64,000 nucleotides of DNA from Echinarachnius parma (lineage: Eukaryota > Echinodermata > Echinoidea > Clypeasteroida > Echinarachniidae): contig JBAMJV010009474.1 of assembly GCA_037951105.1 (NCBI GenBank), positions 1 to 64,000 on the forward strand, read 5' to 3'. Positions within the stretch are counted from its first letter, which is position 1. The number at the start of each line of letters is the position of its first letter. The notes under the pieces were generated by a model. It was not told where the DNA came from. It saw only the letters and a program-made list of their open reading frames with translations, and ran no database searches. This document shows, in pieces, positions 11,547 to 21,844 of this stretch. Both the position numbers and the translations under genes were made by a program.

Positions 11547-12107
11547 TTTCTGAACACACATAGAGTAATTGAAGCCCCTTTGTTGCTAGCTTATCATTTT
11601 TCCAAGAAATAAAAAGGGGGAAATTATCAAACTGTACTAAAGTAAACCCCTGAAAATCCAATATATTGATTCCATGATGCAATATTTTTAGCGTGTTTGT
11701 TCTCTTAGTTTTATAGCGTATATATGCTATCCACAGAATCTATGGGGTATCAGGGGGACTTCCTTCACTAACAACTTTGTATTGTACTGTAGGGTGAATT
11801 GTGTTGCATTGAACTGGACTGTATTGCAGTGTATAATATAAACGGAACACCTGCATGGGAAACTAATACTACAAAGTAAATAAATTTCTGACCACATCAC
11901 AATATGTTAAGGTTATTATTTTTTTAAATTCTGATGCAATGTGTTGACTTTGACTGGGAAACTTAAAGAAAAAAATGGTTGATGTAATTGAGTGGCACCC
12001 AGAGCAAAGGTACTAATCATGATATCTGGAATAAACAATAAACAATTTTTATTTGTGTGTGTGTGTGATGCGTGGAAGACGGAACGTGCGCTATATAGGT
12101 AGCCACC

Positions 12108-12135
12108 ATTATTATTATTATTATTATTATTATTA
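12108..12135 (+). repeat. (ATT)n microsatellite
   Basis: About nine ATT units after 'gtagccacc'. A short GT run lies at about 12054-12067. Confidence 0.9.
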
Positions 12136-12338
12136 AAATTAAGTAGTTCATAAAAATACAATTATACAATGCATAATGAATTAAAAATAATGTCCTTTCT
12201 ATGTATTGATGTTGAAAGTCAAGTCATGTCCATACAAGCAGGGAGGTTTAATTTCAATTAAACCTCCTTCAAGCAACATAAATTGGGTAATGGATTTACT
12301 TGTACTACAGGTACCATCATCTCTTACCACATTACTAC

Positions 12339-12432
12339 TAACCCGTTCAGGACAGACTGATCATGCTACAACGTGTATTCTCCATAGAGCCAAGCCCAAG
12401 TATTTTCTGGGGAACAGTCCTGAACGGGTTAA
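12339..12432. mobile_element. TTAACCCGTTCAGGAC palindromic element, copy 1
   Basis: Ends 'taacccgttcaggac' and 'gtcctgaacgggttaa' are inverted; the core is 'gtattctccatagagccaag'. About 94 bp. Related copies at 44561-44661 and 58359-58450, and a fragment near 3430-3475 ('cctagcccaagtattttata'). Confidence 0.75.
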
Positions 12433-12897
12433 TATGACATCCATGAATATTCAAAACATATTGAATACAATGGGTTAACACAAAGTTACCTTTAATAGCA
12501 ATCACTGAATAAAATGAACCTTCTAACCCTATAAATATTTCAAATACCTTTATAACAAATTGTGACATTTAAACTTATTTTTGTTTGGTAGAGGTGGCAG
12601 TAATTCACATGTCCCTGGTGCACTTAATTCCAGTGGCAAAGAACTCAATTTAACCTTTGGTGGGATAATAATGGATTGGATTTCTAGAATTCAAGGACCT
12701 TAGGGTATGAGGGCCTGAGGCCCTAGGAGTCAAGGTAAAAAGTTAAAGTCCTACCCTGCAAATTTTGGCACATAAGGCGGGGCCTATCTCCAATTCATTA
12801 GCCCTCAGCCACACATCTACTAAATGTAACGAAAACTACAGAAGGTGGGGGCCAGGTCCTCTGGTAACTCGTGTGATTAACTTTCCCTTCTCCATTC

Positions 12898-13104
12898 TGA
12901 AGTTTGAAGTTTGAAGTTTATTAACAACAAAAAACAAATGTTCAAACAAAAAACAAACATTCTATAAATGTTGAGTGCCTGGCTAGAAGGCAGAAGGTAC
13001 CATTTTAATAGTCTTTGGTATGATGACCCGATCTGGGTTCGAACCCGGGACCTCCCGTGAATGAGGCTGACACTCTAACCGCTAAGCCACCATGCTCGGT
13101 AGTA
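12898..13104 (-). mobile_element. tRNA-derived SINE
   Basis: Read on the minus strand from about 13104: a tRNA-like head with A-box-like 'tggcttagcggttagagtg' and B-box GGTTCGAACCC, then a short body, ending near 12898 in 'aaacttcaaacttcaaactt', a tandem 3' tail. The head is tRNA-like in promoter boxes only. Confidence 0.7.
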
Positions 13105-13269
13105 GGAGTCAAGGTAGTGGCAACTTAAATTAGGCTGAAGTTTGGGGCATTATTATCATGGGAGTGGTTCAGATTCATAAATCTGTTGTTTCGCTTTAAT
13201 ATGAAATTGGTATATCATCTTGAGCATGCAAAAGTTTATGTAACCTTACATTCAGCTGCCGTGCTGAAG

Positions 13270-14215
13270 AACATATGACATGTAACCTTTGAAGAGTATG
13301 GAGAGAGGACTTCATCCCTCTAAGGACTTGTACCAGATGTAGAGTCATGGTGAGGGCAATGTAAGAACAAAGTCCATGCATTTAATCATTTACTTTTACA
13401 TTTTAAGGGACTCAGAGTCGAAGTGAGGGCAATGTGTCTTAACAAAGTCCACACATTTGTATCATAATTGTTATGATTGTATATATTCATTATGTGTGAA
13501 GGAACAAAAAGAGTTGAAGTTTATAACAATTATTTTGAGCCAGCAGTAATCCAGTACATTTAAATGCACTCTTAAATCCAAAGAATAACATCTAACATCT
13601 AACCTCCGATTTTACCACTACCAGACATGCGAGTCAAGATGAGGGCAATGTCTGAACGAAGGCCGCACATTTTTATCACTGTATACTATATTCTTTATGT
13701 TTGAAGAAACAATTATTTTGAGCATGACATTGAGTGGCAGTAATCAATATTTTGATGTATTCCCACATAAAATGTTTAAAATCCAACATGTAACCTTTGA
13801 ATGAGTACTATAGGGATGGGACTCCTTCACTCCAAGGACCTAAGGCAAACCCCTGCACTAACTTTTCTTTCTACTTGCCCATTCGGGCAAGCAAAATCAG
13901 GAATGTTCAAATTTTACTTGCCCAAACAGAAAACTTACTTGCCCATAAAAACAATGAGAACAAAAAAGACAAGTTAATTCTGCTAGGTAGCTCGATCTGC
14001 TTGGGAAATTTCTCTCATGTTTCTAGATGAGATTTAGCATAAGGAACACAATTTTTCTCTCATAGTTGAACAGAAATGTTACTTGCCCGATCGGGCAACC
14101 AAATAAGACCATTTATGAAATTATACTTGCCCTGCCTAAGGACCCAAGGACCTAAGAACCAGACATGTGAGTCAAGGTGAGGGCGACATCGAAACAAAAG
14201 TCAATACATTTCTTT
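13270..14215. repeat. Diverged tandem repeat, unit about 500 bp, interrupted
   Basis: 'catgtaacctttgaa' recurs (about 13279 and 13788) and 'gagtcaaggtgagggcaatg'-like motifs followed by 'aacaaagtccacacattt' recur at about 13340, 13412, 13630 and 14168. The third stretch is split by the CTTGCCC element at 13852-14142; both sides carry 'ccaaggacctaag'. Confidence 0.6.
13852..14142. mobile_element. 'TTGCCCG/CGGGCAA' element, copy 2
   Basis: Contains 'cttgcccattcgggcaag', 'acttgcccaaac' and 'acttgcccgatcgggcaacc', as in 775-1053, inserted between two halves of a local tandem repeat. Confidence 0.6.
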
Positions 14216-14268
14216 AGTTTGTTTGTTTGTTTTTGTCCGTTTGGGGAGTGGAAGTGCGGTGTTCTCAC

Positions 14269-14342
14269 CTATGTCTCCCACGATGACACCTTCAGGTGTG
14301 GAAGCAGTGTTACAATGGTCACGAAAGTGTGAAATTATTCCG
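14269..14342 (-). CDS. Candidate internal exon E2 (74 nt), unrecognised protein
   Basis: On the minus strand a CAG acceptor (weak pyrimidine tract) precedes a 74-nt segment, followed by donor GTGAGAAC. In phase 2 it encodes GIISHFRDHCNTAST, then PEGVIVGDI, without stops, leaving one base. It fits the frame of the candidate exon at 18469-18522: the joined codon TA+C gives Tyr. I do not recognise the protein. The A-rich minus-strand sequence just downstream could instead mean a retroposed piece. Evidence is splice signals plus phase only. Confidence 0.28.
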
Positions 14343-14611
14343 CTGCATTTGTGTGTATACACACATATAAATATTTGTACATGAACCCTTAAAATGTTGT
14401 CAACTAGTAGTAGATTCATAAGAACTTTAATAATTCATTTGAAATATGATATTTAGAATAGCAACCCCAATCTTTGGTATTTGTAGGCAATCAATTAAAC
14501 TCTTTTGATGGAAGCTATAAAACAACATATTTTGAACTAAATGCTAATTGGTGATTGTTAAAAAAAACTGGTAGTCCAACACAAAACTACTTAAGAAATT
14601 AAAATTATCAT

Positions 14612-14632
14612 GGGGGGGGGGGGGGGGGGGGG
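14612..14632 (+). repeat. Poly(G) tract (21 G)
   Basis: Uninterrupted G run after 'aaattatcat', followed by TGGGGGG. Confidence 0.95.
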
Positions 14633-14754
14633 TGGGGGGTATAACCTTTTATATTTTCTGTGTCATGATGTAGTTGTGTATCTCCCCAAAGAATCTCTTC
14701 AATATCTAGTATCTTCAGTATCTCTTAATCATCAAACATTCTGTCAAATGGGCA

Positions 14755-14861
14755 CGGGCGTAGACATGACATTGATACCCATTCAAGTGGGGGGGATGAT
14801 CTATTCATTCATCCCCCCCCCCCCCAGTTGAATAGGAATTACGTAACTCGCTACGCCCCTG
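14755..14861. mobile_element. Poly(G)-bearing GGGCGTAG palindrome
   Basis: 'gggcgtag' at 14756-14763 and 'ctacgcccct' at 14851-14860 are inverted ends. Inside, 'cattcaagtggggggg' faces a C run (14813-14825) with 'agttgaatag'. The whole 107 bp folds on itself. Related ends occur at 7539-7552 and 56905-56960. Confidence 0.65.
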
Positions 14862-15460
14862 CAAATGGGGGTCAATAAATTAATTGTGAGGTACACTCTG
14901 GATGTATATAACTCCAGCAAAACATTTCCAATGCTCAGGTAAATATGTGCCATTCTCTGGGGTGTTTTGACTGAGAGAAACATATTTATGAACCAAGCAG
15001 CATATTTGGAATGGCCTATGGGTGGTTGATTTACAATGCCTTGAACAGGATCTGTATTATCATTTCAATAGTACAGTGGCATGTTAGGGCCTATTCCCAA
15101 TTCACCCTTCTGCCAAACAACATAAATTACCATTCAAGCAAGTGCTGAATTGTACTATGCATTTTTATCAGAAAGAAGTGAAAACATGCATGTCTGTAGT
15201 GTGTGGAATAGTTTTACTGCTTTCCTATAAAGAAAGGTGATTGTGTTGATTTTTGCATTGAATGTGGATATATTTTGTTACTTAAATAATTTGTTTGTCA
15301 TATGAAATAATGTATAAAGCTCAGATTTGTGTTATTTCACTTCTAGAATCACCACACTTCTGTCTACCCATGAAATACGTGATGCTCTCACAAATTATGG
15401 ATAAAACTGCAATGGTGAAAGGCCAACACGAAACAAATATGCTAGAGTTTGGTGCAATAA

Positions 15461-15475
15461 CCCCCCCCCCCCCCC
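15461..15475 (+). repeat. Poly(C) followed by poly(A)
   Basis: Fifteen C followed by about thirteen A, then 'gccccc'. Apparent frames across it on both strands are low complexity. Confidence 0.9.
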
Positions 15476-15948
15476 AAAAAAAAAAAAAGCCCCCCTCAGC
15501 AAAATAATACATAAATAAATTTTAAAAAATCAACTTCCCTGCAGCTTGCACCTTCATAACATGATGATCTCCCCCCTCCCCTGAAATCAGCCAAACAACA
15601 TTGATTCTGTAAAGGAAATCACACTACGAAACCCTTTTTCCTGTTTTCTCAAAACATTTGTCCACATTAGGGGCTGTCAATCAAACTGCCAGGCTGATGC
15701 ATGGCAAACATAATATAATATGAACCGTGTATGACAAACATACACCCTAAAAGCATTTACATTTAATTAGTGGGAATTGGCACATGGATAGGCAATTGTC
15801 TACTCCTCCTCCTGCAAACAGTTGCACTTTTCTCATGTTTCCTGATTCATTAGCAAACTGTCACTGACAGGGATTAATTAGATTGGCAATCACAGTGCTT
15901 GCTACATGTATAAGTGCAAATATACTGCCCAACTTGTTATGGGTAGAT

Positions 15949-16235
15949 GGGGGGGGGGGGGTGTTTCACAATGATCCTAAGTTGAACTGAACTCTAAGTT
16001 GGACTTAAAATTTATGGAAAGCCGTTAGATTCTTTGAAGTAACACAAATTTTTGTTAAAGAGTCATAAGATGTTGATTAAAATCATAATAATATTTTCTA
16101 TTATCAAGGAGTGTTCATGTTCTTGACGTAAAATTTATGAATGTCTATAAATTACTTGCATTCTTGCTTTTGAATATATTTATAATAGTTAAGTCCAACT
16201 TACGAGTTAAGTTAATCTTTGTGAAACACCCCCCT
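15949..16235. mobile_element. 'GGGTGTTTCAC' MITE, copy 2
   Basis: Left 'ggtgtttcacaatgatccta' after a G run and right 'atctttgtgaaacacccccc' are inverted; 'aagttggactt' and 'atggaaagccgttag' match copy 1 at 2164-2482. Confidence 0.8.
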
Positions 16236-16249
16236 GAACTTTGTTTTAT

Positions 16250-16272
16250 CCCCCCCCCCCCCCCCCCCCCCG
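16250..16272 (+). repeat. Poly(C) tract (23 C)
   Basis: Uninterrupted C run 14 bp after the preceding MITE. Confidence 0.95.
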
Positions 16273-16550
16273 GCAAACTTGTCTATTTACATTCATTGGT
16301 ACATTTTTTTTTTTTTAAGAACATTTTAATAGTAATGGAGAAATTGATCCACTAACCCGTAATTGGGAAGAGCCAAAACAGAAAGAATTTGTTTTGTCAT
16401 ACTTTGATTTGGAAATATTATCTATTTCTGGATTTAATGTCTCTCTTTATAATAAAGAAATTACATTTCACATTGTGAAGAAACAACTTTCCACATGGTA
16501 ATTAAAAATGTGCCTACAGAACATTGTAACCTCATTAAGTACATAAATAT

Positions 16551-16803
16551 ATGTGACGGGCTATATCAAAACCCGGCACTTGTCGGTAATTCATGTTTTG
16601 AAGAAATGGGCATTTTACGTTCACAAAATGTGTGTAAAAGACCTAAAAAATAGAAACAATCACATCTTCGCGAATTATTGACCAATTAGTAAGAACACAG
16701 CATCAAATGAAAGCTTGTGATGAGGCCCTTTGTAATGGTATGAAAATCTGCATTTTGATTTTTACCGACAAGTGCCGGGATTTGCTATAGCCGGTCACAT
16801 ATA
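16551..16803 (+). mobile_element. TGTGACCGGCTATAGC inverted-repeat element, copy 1
   Basis: Inverted ends of about 38 bp (left 'tgtgacgggctatatcaaaa', right 'tttgctatagccggtcacat') with 'acttgtcggtaa' and 'ttaccgacaagtg' inward. The middle has 'catgttttgaagaaatgggc' and 'catcaaatgaaagcttgtga'. TATA/ATA lies at each side. Five other copies occur in the window. No coding capacity. Confidence 0.85.
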
Positions 16804-17149
16804 TCATCTAAATTACTTCCTCATTTGCAATTTACTTTTTAAAGCTAATTAAAACAATCAAGATTCATTATAAATCAAAACTAATTTGGTTTAAAGATTG
16901 ACAAATAAAAGCATCACTAGGTTTCACACTGTACTCATTAATCACTCTTTGTATTCTTTATGAAAGTAGAAATAACAATTTATAGTAAGAAAAAATTACG
17001 AAAGGTAATAGATATCATAATTAAAAAAACTCAAGATTCAATATTGAAACAACCAAAATAACACAAGAAAGAGAATCACCTTTTTAAAGTGATAAACTAC
17101 ACATTGTGTACATGTATGTCACAATATTGAATTAGCCGCGATGCAGGAC

Positions 17150-17435
17150 TCAAAATATGCACTGGCCAACTGGCCCGGGGGCCACAAAACAATTGGCTTT
17201 GGGCCATATCAAAGTATCATAAATGCCAAATTTTGCCTGCCCAAATGGGCCACCAAAAATAACATATGTGTTTTTTCTGTGTCTCCCTCTTGTTTGTTTG
17301 TTTATTTGTTTTTGTAGTTGTTGTTTTGTTTATTTGTTTGTTTGTTTGTTGTTGTTTTTTTTGGGGGGGGGGGGGGCACCAAATGTGAAAGACTTGATTT
17401 TACTTTCCAATCAGGCCAACAGGGAAAACAAAGGG
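17150..17435. mobile_element. 'TGGCCCG/GGGCCA' element, diverged
   Basis: 'actggccaactggcccgggg', 'gggccatatc' and 'gcccaaatgggccacc' resemble the TTGCCC element with TGG in place of TTG. It includes a T/G-rich stretch and a 14-G run (17363-17376). Boundaries uncertain. Confidence 0.45.
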
Positions 17436-17460
17436 GCCCATTTTCAAGCATAATTGACTA

Positions 17461-17848
17461 TTAAAGGGATCTAGTAACTTTGTTGACATGTGCAAAAAGT
17501 GATGAATGGTTGATGCAATGTATGTTGTTGTTATCTCATATGTCCACAGGGTATTGTGTGAAAATTTCAAGTCAAATGGACATTGTATGGCCAAGTAATG
17601 AGCGAAAATGCAAAGTGATATTCAGTAACTCACTGCACTCACTTTGTACACGGAAGAAAAACTCGGCCGGAGTTTTTTCTTATCTGAATACTTCAATCAT
17701 ACATATCTTTGTAACGAAAGGGAAATTTGAAAAACCGAAACCTGTCCCGTGATTTTATTGTTAATACGAATACAACAAGGTATAAGGGAACCGCTAGAAT
17801 TAAAATTTTATTTTGAGGATTTGGAAAATGTTACTAAGTCCCTTTAAA
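17461..17848 (+). mobile_element. TTAA MITE family A (TTAAAGGGATCTAGTAAC), copy 1
   Basis: Left TTAAAGGGATCTAGTAACTT and right 'gttactaagtccctttaa' are inverted; body has 'gtgcaaaaagtgatgaatgg' and 'actcactttgtacacgg'. Copies at 32114-32484 (minus) and 51075-51517. TTAA ends suggest piggyBac-type mobilisation (family knowledge, not proof). Confidence 0.85.
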
Positions 17849-18411
17849 GGGGAATTCCACCCCAGAAATGTGATGTTTGCTATAAAATGAAGTGAATATG
17901 AAGAATCTTGATCGAAAATCTGAGCCAAAACGGTAGAGCAATAAAAAAGTTATGACAGGATGAACTTTGCTCCGATTTTTAGTATCGTTCGCAATTGCTA
18001 TCGATCGTGACGTCACTTGCGAGCTGCAGCCATTTTGACTTCTACATGGAAATTTTACAAAATTTAAATTTTCTTCATAACAAAGCAAATTTATGAGCTT
18101 ACAAACTCCAAAGAGGTTGGCCCATCGATATTCTATATGAATTCGTGAAAACAAGCAGAGAAAATTTAATTTTTAGCAACGAAAATGAGAAATAAGTGTA
18201 TTTTCATGTACTAAAGCCATGGCGAGTTGCTCGTCAATGATGTTGCATATGGCGGCAATTTTGAAACGATCGCTCATTACTACATGATGTTCAAATAGGT
18301 ATAACTCCCGTGTTTCTTGTCCGATTTTGATCAAATTTTCACCAATTATGCCTCTTATTCTGCTTATTCAAATAACGAATGGTTTTATCAGGCCCGGAAT
18401 ACCCCTTTAAA
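17843..18411. mobile_element. TTAA MITE family B (TTTAAAGGGGAATTCC)
   Basis: Left TTTAAAGGGGAATTCC and right 'ggaatacccctttaaa' are inverted and 569 bp apart. The left TTTAAA (17843-17848) is shared with the right end of the previous MITE, so the two abut. The body contains the CRE-like palindrome TGACGTCA at 18008-18015. Confidence 0.8.
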
Positions 18412-18468
18412 TGTAAAAATAAATAAATAAATAAAACAATAATACTGACAATTAGACTGAATACTTAC

Positions 18469-18522
18469 TAGTCCACATACCACTGCGTCCTAGGCCTGGG
18501 CATTGTCCTTAGTGCCGCATCC
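18469..18522 (-). CDS. Candidate internal exon E1 (54 nt), unrecognised protein
   Basis: On the minus strand a pyrimidine-rich acceptor ('tttgaatcttttcag') is followed by 54 nt more GC-rich than its surroundings and by a near-consensus donor GTAAGTATT. Only the phase-2 frame is open: DAALRTMPRPRTQWYVD with two bases left. It continues in frame into 14269-14342. The family is not recognised. No upstream exon with matching phase was found, so this could be chance. Confidence 0.35.
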
Positions 18523-19068
18523 CTGAAAAGATTCAAATAAATAACAATACAAATTTAATATGAAGATATATAGCTCTGCAAATACTAATGTAGAATAACT
18601 TACAACAAATAATATTCTTATACTGATGTGTCTTCATAAAGTTTAAAGACTTAAGTAAAAAGATGTATTTTGTTTGTACTACCTGCAAATAAACAGAATG
18701 TCGATGTAAAGTCACGTAAACAATATCCATTCAGCTTTTCAAGAAATGAAAACTGCATATATATTAATTTGAAGGGCACATGTCAAACGAGGAAACAAGA
18801 ATGAAACTTCATTTGCCTCAACCACACCAAGTGTGGTATTGAGAGAAACATAGCTGAAGGTATACCGTTTCCAAACCAAAAACACAGTGAACAAAACATT
18901 GCGTGTTTGTATACCCTCATTTTTAGCTCACTTTTTTATCCAAGGGGTTGGTTTGTCAGTAACTCCACTTTAACGTGACCCTAGCAGAGATCAAATATAT
19001 AGGGTCTATTGAGTGGTTCAACTTACAGATTCTATCCAGGGAATACAAACCAACCTAGGAGGAAACGA

Positions 19069-19180
19069 GAGAGATCATATTTAATAATGCCGATCAAATG
19101 CTCCACAACATCATAACAAAAATATGACGGATGAAAAGAGAGATCATATTTAATAATGCCAATCAAATACTCCACAACAC
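19069..19180. repeat. Direct duplication of ~43 bp, period 69 bp
   Basis: 'gagagatcatatttaataat' followed by 'gcc.atcaaat.ctccacaac' occurs at 19069 and 19138 with few differences. Confidence 0.85.
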
Positions 19181-19679
19181 AGTAAGGGTAACACAACAGA
19201 CGATATTCTAGGTTAGGTTAACACAACATCTGGCATCTGACGTTTTCAAAACAAATTATCGTTTAAATCACCTGAAATATGTGACCAGAAATGCCATTTT
19301 CCGACCAAAACACGGGCTATTCCAGTGAATGTTAAATCCCTGTCAGGCTCAATGTATACCCGCTTCGCAAGTACTGATAACATTTATGAAGCATATCTCC
19401 TGTGTATCCGAGTCTTAAACTAGAACAGGCGGTGTATGATTAGCGATGCTTCCATTCCTGATAGATCACCAATTATTACTAATAGCGCCCTTTTCTCCTC
19501 CCGAAACCAGCCTTAAGATTCCAAACGACCTACTAATGCAACGTTTCTTTTGTTAAGTCACTCTGGCAACAGGGATGCAGGAAAAGTACACACACAGGCC
19601 GTTCGTTATCAATGATGATGCATTGGTCGTTGGGTTGGTGGACGTTGGTCCTCATTTTCTCCCCCCTCTCTTTATCACT

Positions 19680-20100
19680 TTGGCATTTGCCGCGCTAAGA
19701 GGGTCGGTAAATGAAAGATGATTAGGATCTAGGGGATGAGTAGCCTTTTAGCAAGGCTTCGCGTGTCTCAAGCAAGCAATGGCTGCGCTGCATGCAGGAT
19801 CAGGAATGACTGAACGCGTGACGGAGTCTATCTGGCGAGTGGTGTGAAGTCGCGCGCTCGGCAGGAGATTGTGCATGGTAGTCGCGCTGTCCAGTCGTTC
19901 CTGCATAATGCATACTATACCGTCCATTCAACTCGGCTTAGACGAGACAGGCCTTGTCAAAAGGCTAGGGGATGAGCCGACCCGAGTCAAGTCAAGTCAA
20001 AGGAGGCCGGTACATACAGAAGAGACGTCACGGTTTTGTCTGTGCACTGCCCCGTCAGCGCGTGTCACTGCATAAGGTTTAGATATCAGAGGAGGATGAC
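19680..20100. promoter_or_regulatory. CpG-rich segment, possible promoter-type region
   Basis: About thirty CpG were counted in roughly 400 bp ('cgcgtgacgg', 'gtcgcgcgctcg', 'gtcagcgcgtg'), close to expectation for its base composition, while flanks are CpG-poor. It ends at a GT microsatellite. No TATA box, initiator or exon can be defended, so a promoter role is only a possibility. Confidence 0.25.
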
Positions 20101-20108
20101 GTCTGTGC

Positions 20109-20128
20109 GTGTGTGTGTGTGTGTGTGT
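20109..20128 (+). repeat. (GT)n microsatellite
   Basis: Ten GT units after 'gtctgtgc'. Confidence 0.95.
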
Positions 20129-20432
20129 CATGCATGACTGAGAGTGTGTGTTTTGTAGATGTTTGTCTTTGCCACTGTCCTGTATTACTATTAGGTGACT
20201 GTGTTTTGTTTGTGCATCTGTTCTTTGCATTCATGAGTGTGTTTTTTTGTTTGTGCCTGTGAGTGTGTGTTTTGTATGTGCTACTGTCTTGTATGTCAGT
20301 GTTATTGTCTCTTTGTTTGTCTCTGTCCTGTATGGTGATTGATAATTGGTCCTGATCATGGCACTTTAAAGTGTTAATAGTTAATACATCAATTGGATTA
20401 CATAATCAATACTTCCAAATTCAATTCAGAAA

Positions 20433-20459
20433 GTGTGTGTGTGTGTGTGTGTGTGTGTG
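20433..20459 (+). repeat. (GT)n microsatellite
   Basis: About thirteen GT units directly before a G-rich minisatellite. Confidence 0.95.
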
Positions 20460-20539
20460 CATGCATGTGTGAGGGGGGTGCATGTGTGTGATTGCGTATG
20501 TTACCATGTATTTGTACAATGTTTTCTCAATGTGCAAGT

Positions 20540-21108
20540 TTGATTTAATTCCAAAGAATTGGAGTGGGGGATTCGAATTTGCTTCCAGAGGGGTTGGGGT
20601 AGAGGATTTGAATTCAACTCCAGGGGGGTTGGGGTGGGGGATTTGAATTCGATTCCAGGGGGTAGGGGTAGGGGATTTCAATTCAATTCCAGGGGGTTGG
20701 GGTAGGGGATTTCAATTCAATTCCAGGGGGTTGGGGTAGGGGATTTCAATTCAATTCCAGGGGGTTGGGGTAGGGGATTTCAATTCAATTCCAGGGGGTT
20801 GGGGTGGGGGATTTCAATTCAATACCAGGGGGTTGGGGTAGGGGATTACAATTCAATACCAGGGGGGTTGGGGTGGGGGATTTGAATTCAATTCCAGGGG
20901 GATTGCGTGGGAGATTTTAATTCAATTCCAGGGGAGTCGGGGTGGGGGATTTGAATTCAATTCCAGGGGGTTGGGGTGGGGGATTTAAATTCAATTCCAG
21001 GGGGTTGGGGTGGGTGATTTGAATTCAACTCCAGGGGGGTTGGGGTGGGGGATTTCAATTCAATACCAGGGGGTTGGGGTGGGGGGATTTGAATTCAATA
21101 CCAGGGGG
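20540..21108 (+). repeat. 35-bp G-rich minisatellite, about 16 units
   Basis: Consensus unit: 'ggatttcaattcaattcc' plus 'agggggttggggtaggg'. Variants exchange 'tttgaattc' for 'tttcaattc', 'attcc' for 'atacc' and 'taggg' for 'tgggg'. The first units are the most diverged. Each unit brings three or more G tracts on the plus strand, giving strong strand asymmetry and G-quadruplex potential. Confidence 0.9.
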
Positions 21109-21451
21109 TGACAAGCGATGGTCCCAGGGCCAGATAGGAAGGGGGTGATGGATGTGCAGACAGATGAATAGAGCAAGGAGCCATTAGGCAGATACAGGGA
21201 TAAGTACTCACATACATGTGTGTGATAAATGTGACAAAACATTCTCATCCCTTTGACAACAATTATCTTGTGCACCCTGTAGGCTGTATTACCTCTAGAT
21301 GGGCATTTGTATTTCTAGGGTGTAACGGGTTAAATAGCTGCTCACATATGTGTGATAAATGTTGACAACACATAATACATCCCATTGACAGCAAGAATCT
21401 AGTGTACCAGGGCTGTATTACCTCTACGGATGATTGTATTTCTAGGATTGA

Positions 21452-21842
21452 TTAAAGTGAAACCAGTAAAGTGTCTAACTCCACGAAAATTACTTGGAGC
21501 TTCCACATTTCTCTCCTACCGTGTTGTTTGGCTTATGGTAAGAGAAGAATAAAATAGGGTTAGATTTTTGAAAATGCCCCTTTAGTATGACGATATCTAT
21601 CATTGATAATCATTCAGCTCAAGAGCGTTAATGAACGGTCATAAACCTCATACACATTTATACAGTAATTCGTTACAAAAGCTGATGCAAATTTTCGCTT
21701 TTTTATGCAGGAAAGCAGTGTTCTTTTTCAATGAAACTTTCACACACATCATTCAGACATATCTTACAATGATTTTGGTATTGGATTGAAGTCTCAAATG
21801 TAATGTTGGGCAATATCTGACACTTTACAGGTGCACCTTTAA
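21452..21842 (-). mobile_element. TTAA MITE family C (TTAAAGGTGCACCTGTAAAG), copy 1
   Basis: Right end 'ctttacaggtgcacctttaa' and left end 'ttaaagtgaaaccagtaaag' are inverted. The body matches the copies at 25128-25512 and 54724-55111 in reverse orientation ('gaaagtttcattgaaaaag', 'tgagctgaatgattatcaa'). Confidence 0.85.
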
Positions 21843-21844
21843 GT

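Noticed and set aside
12898-13104. Functional tRNA on the minus strand
   Set aside because: Promoter boxes are present but no complete cloverleaf forms, and a body with a tandem tail follows, so it is a SINE.
18604-18682. Minus-strand 79-nt segment with acceptor 'ctgtttatttgcag' and donor GTAAGTTATTC
   Set aside because: Good splice signals, but its only fully open phase cannot join to the neighbouring candidate exon at 18469-18522; the compatible phase contains a stop.
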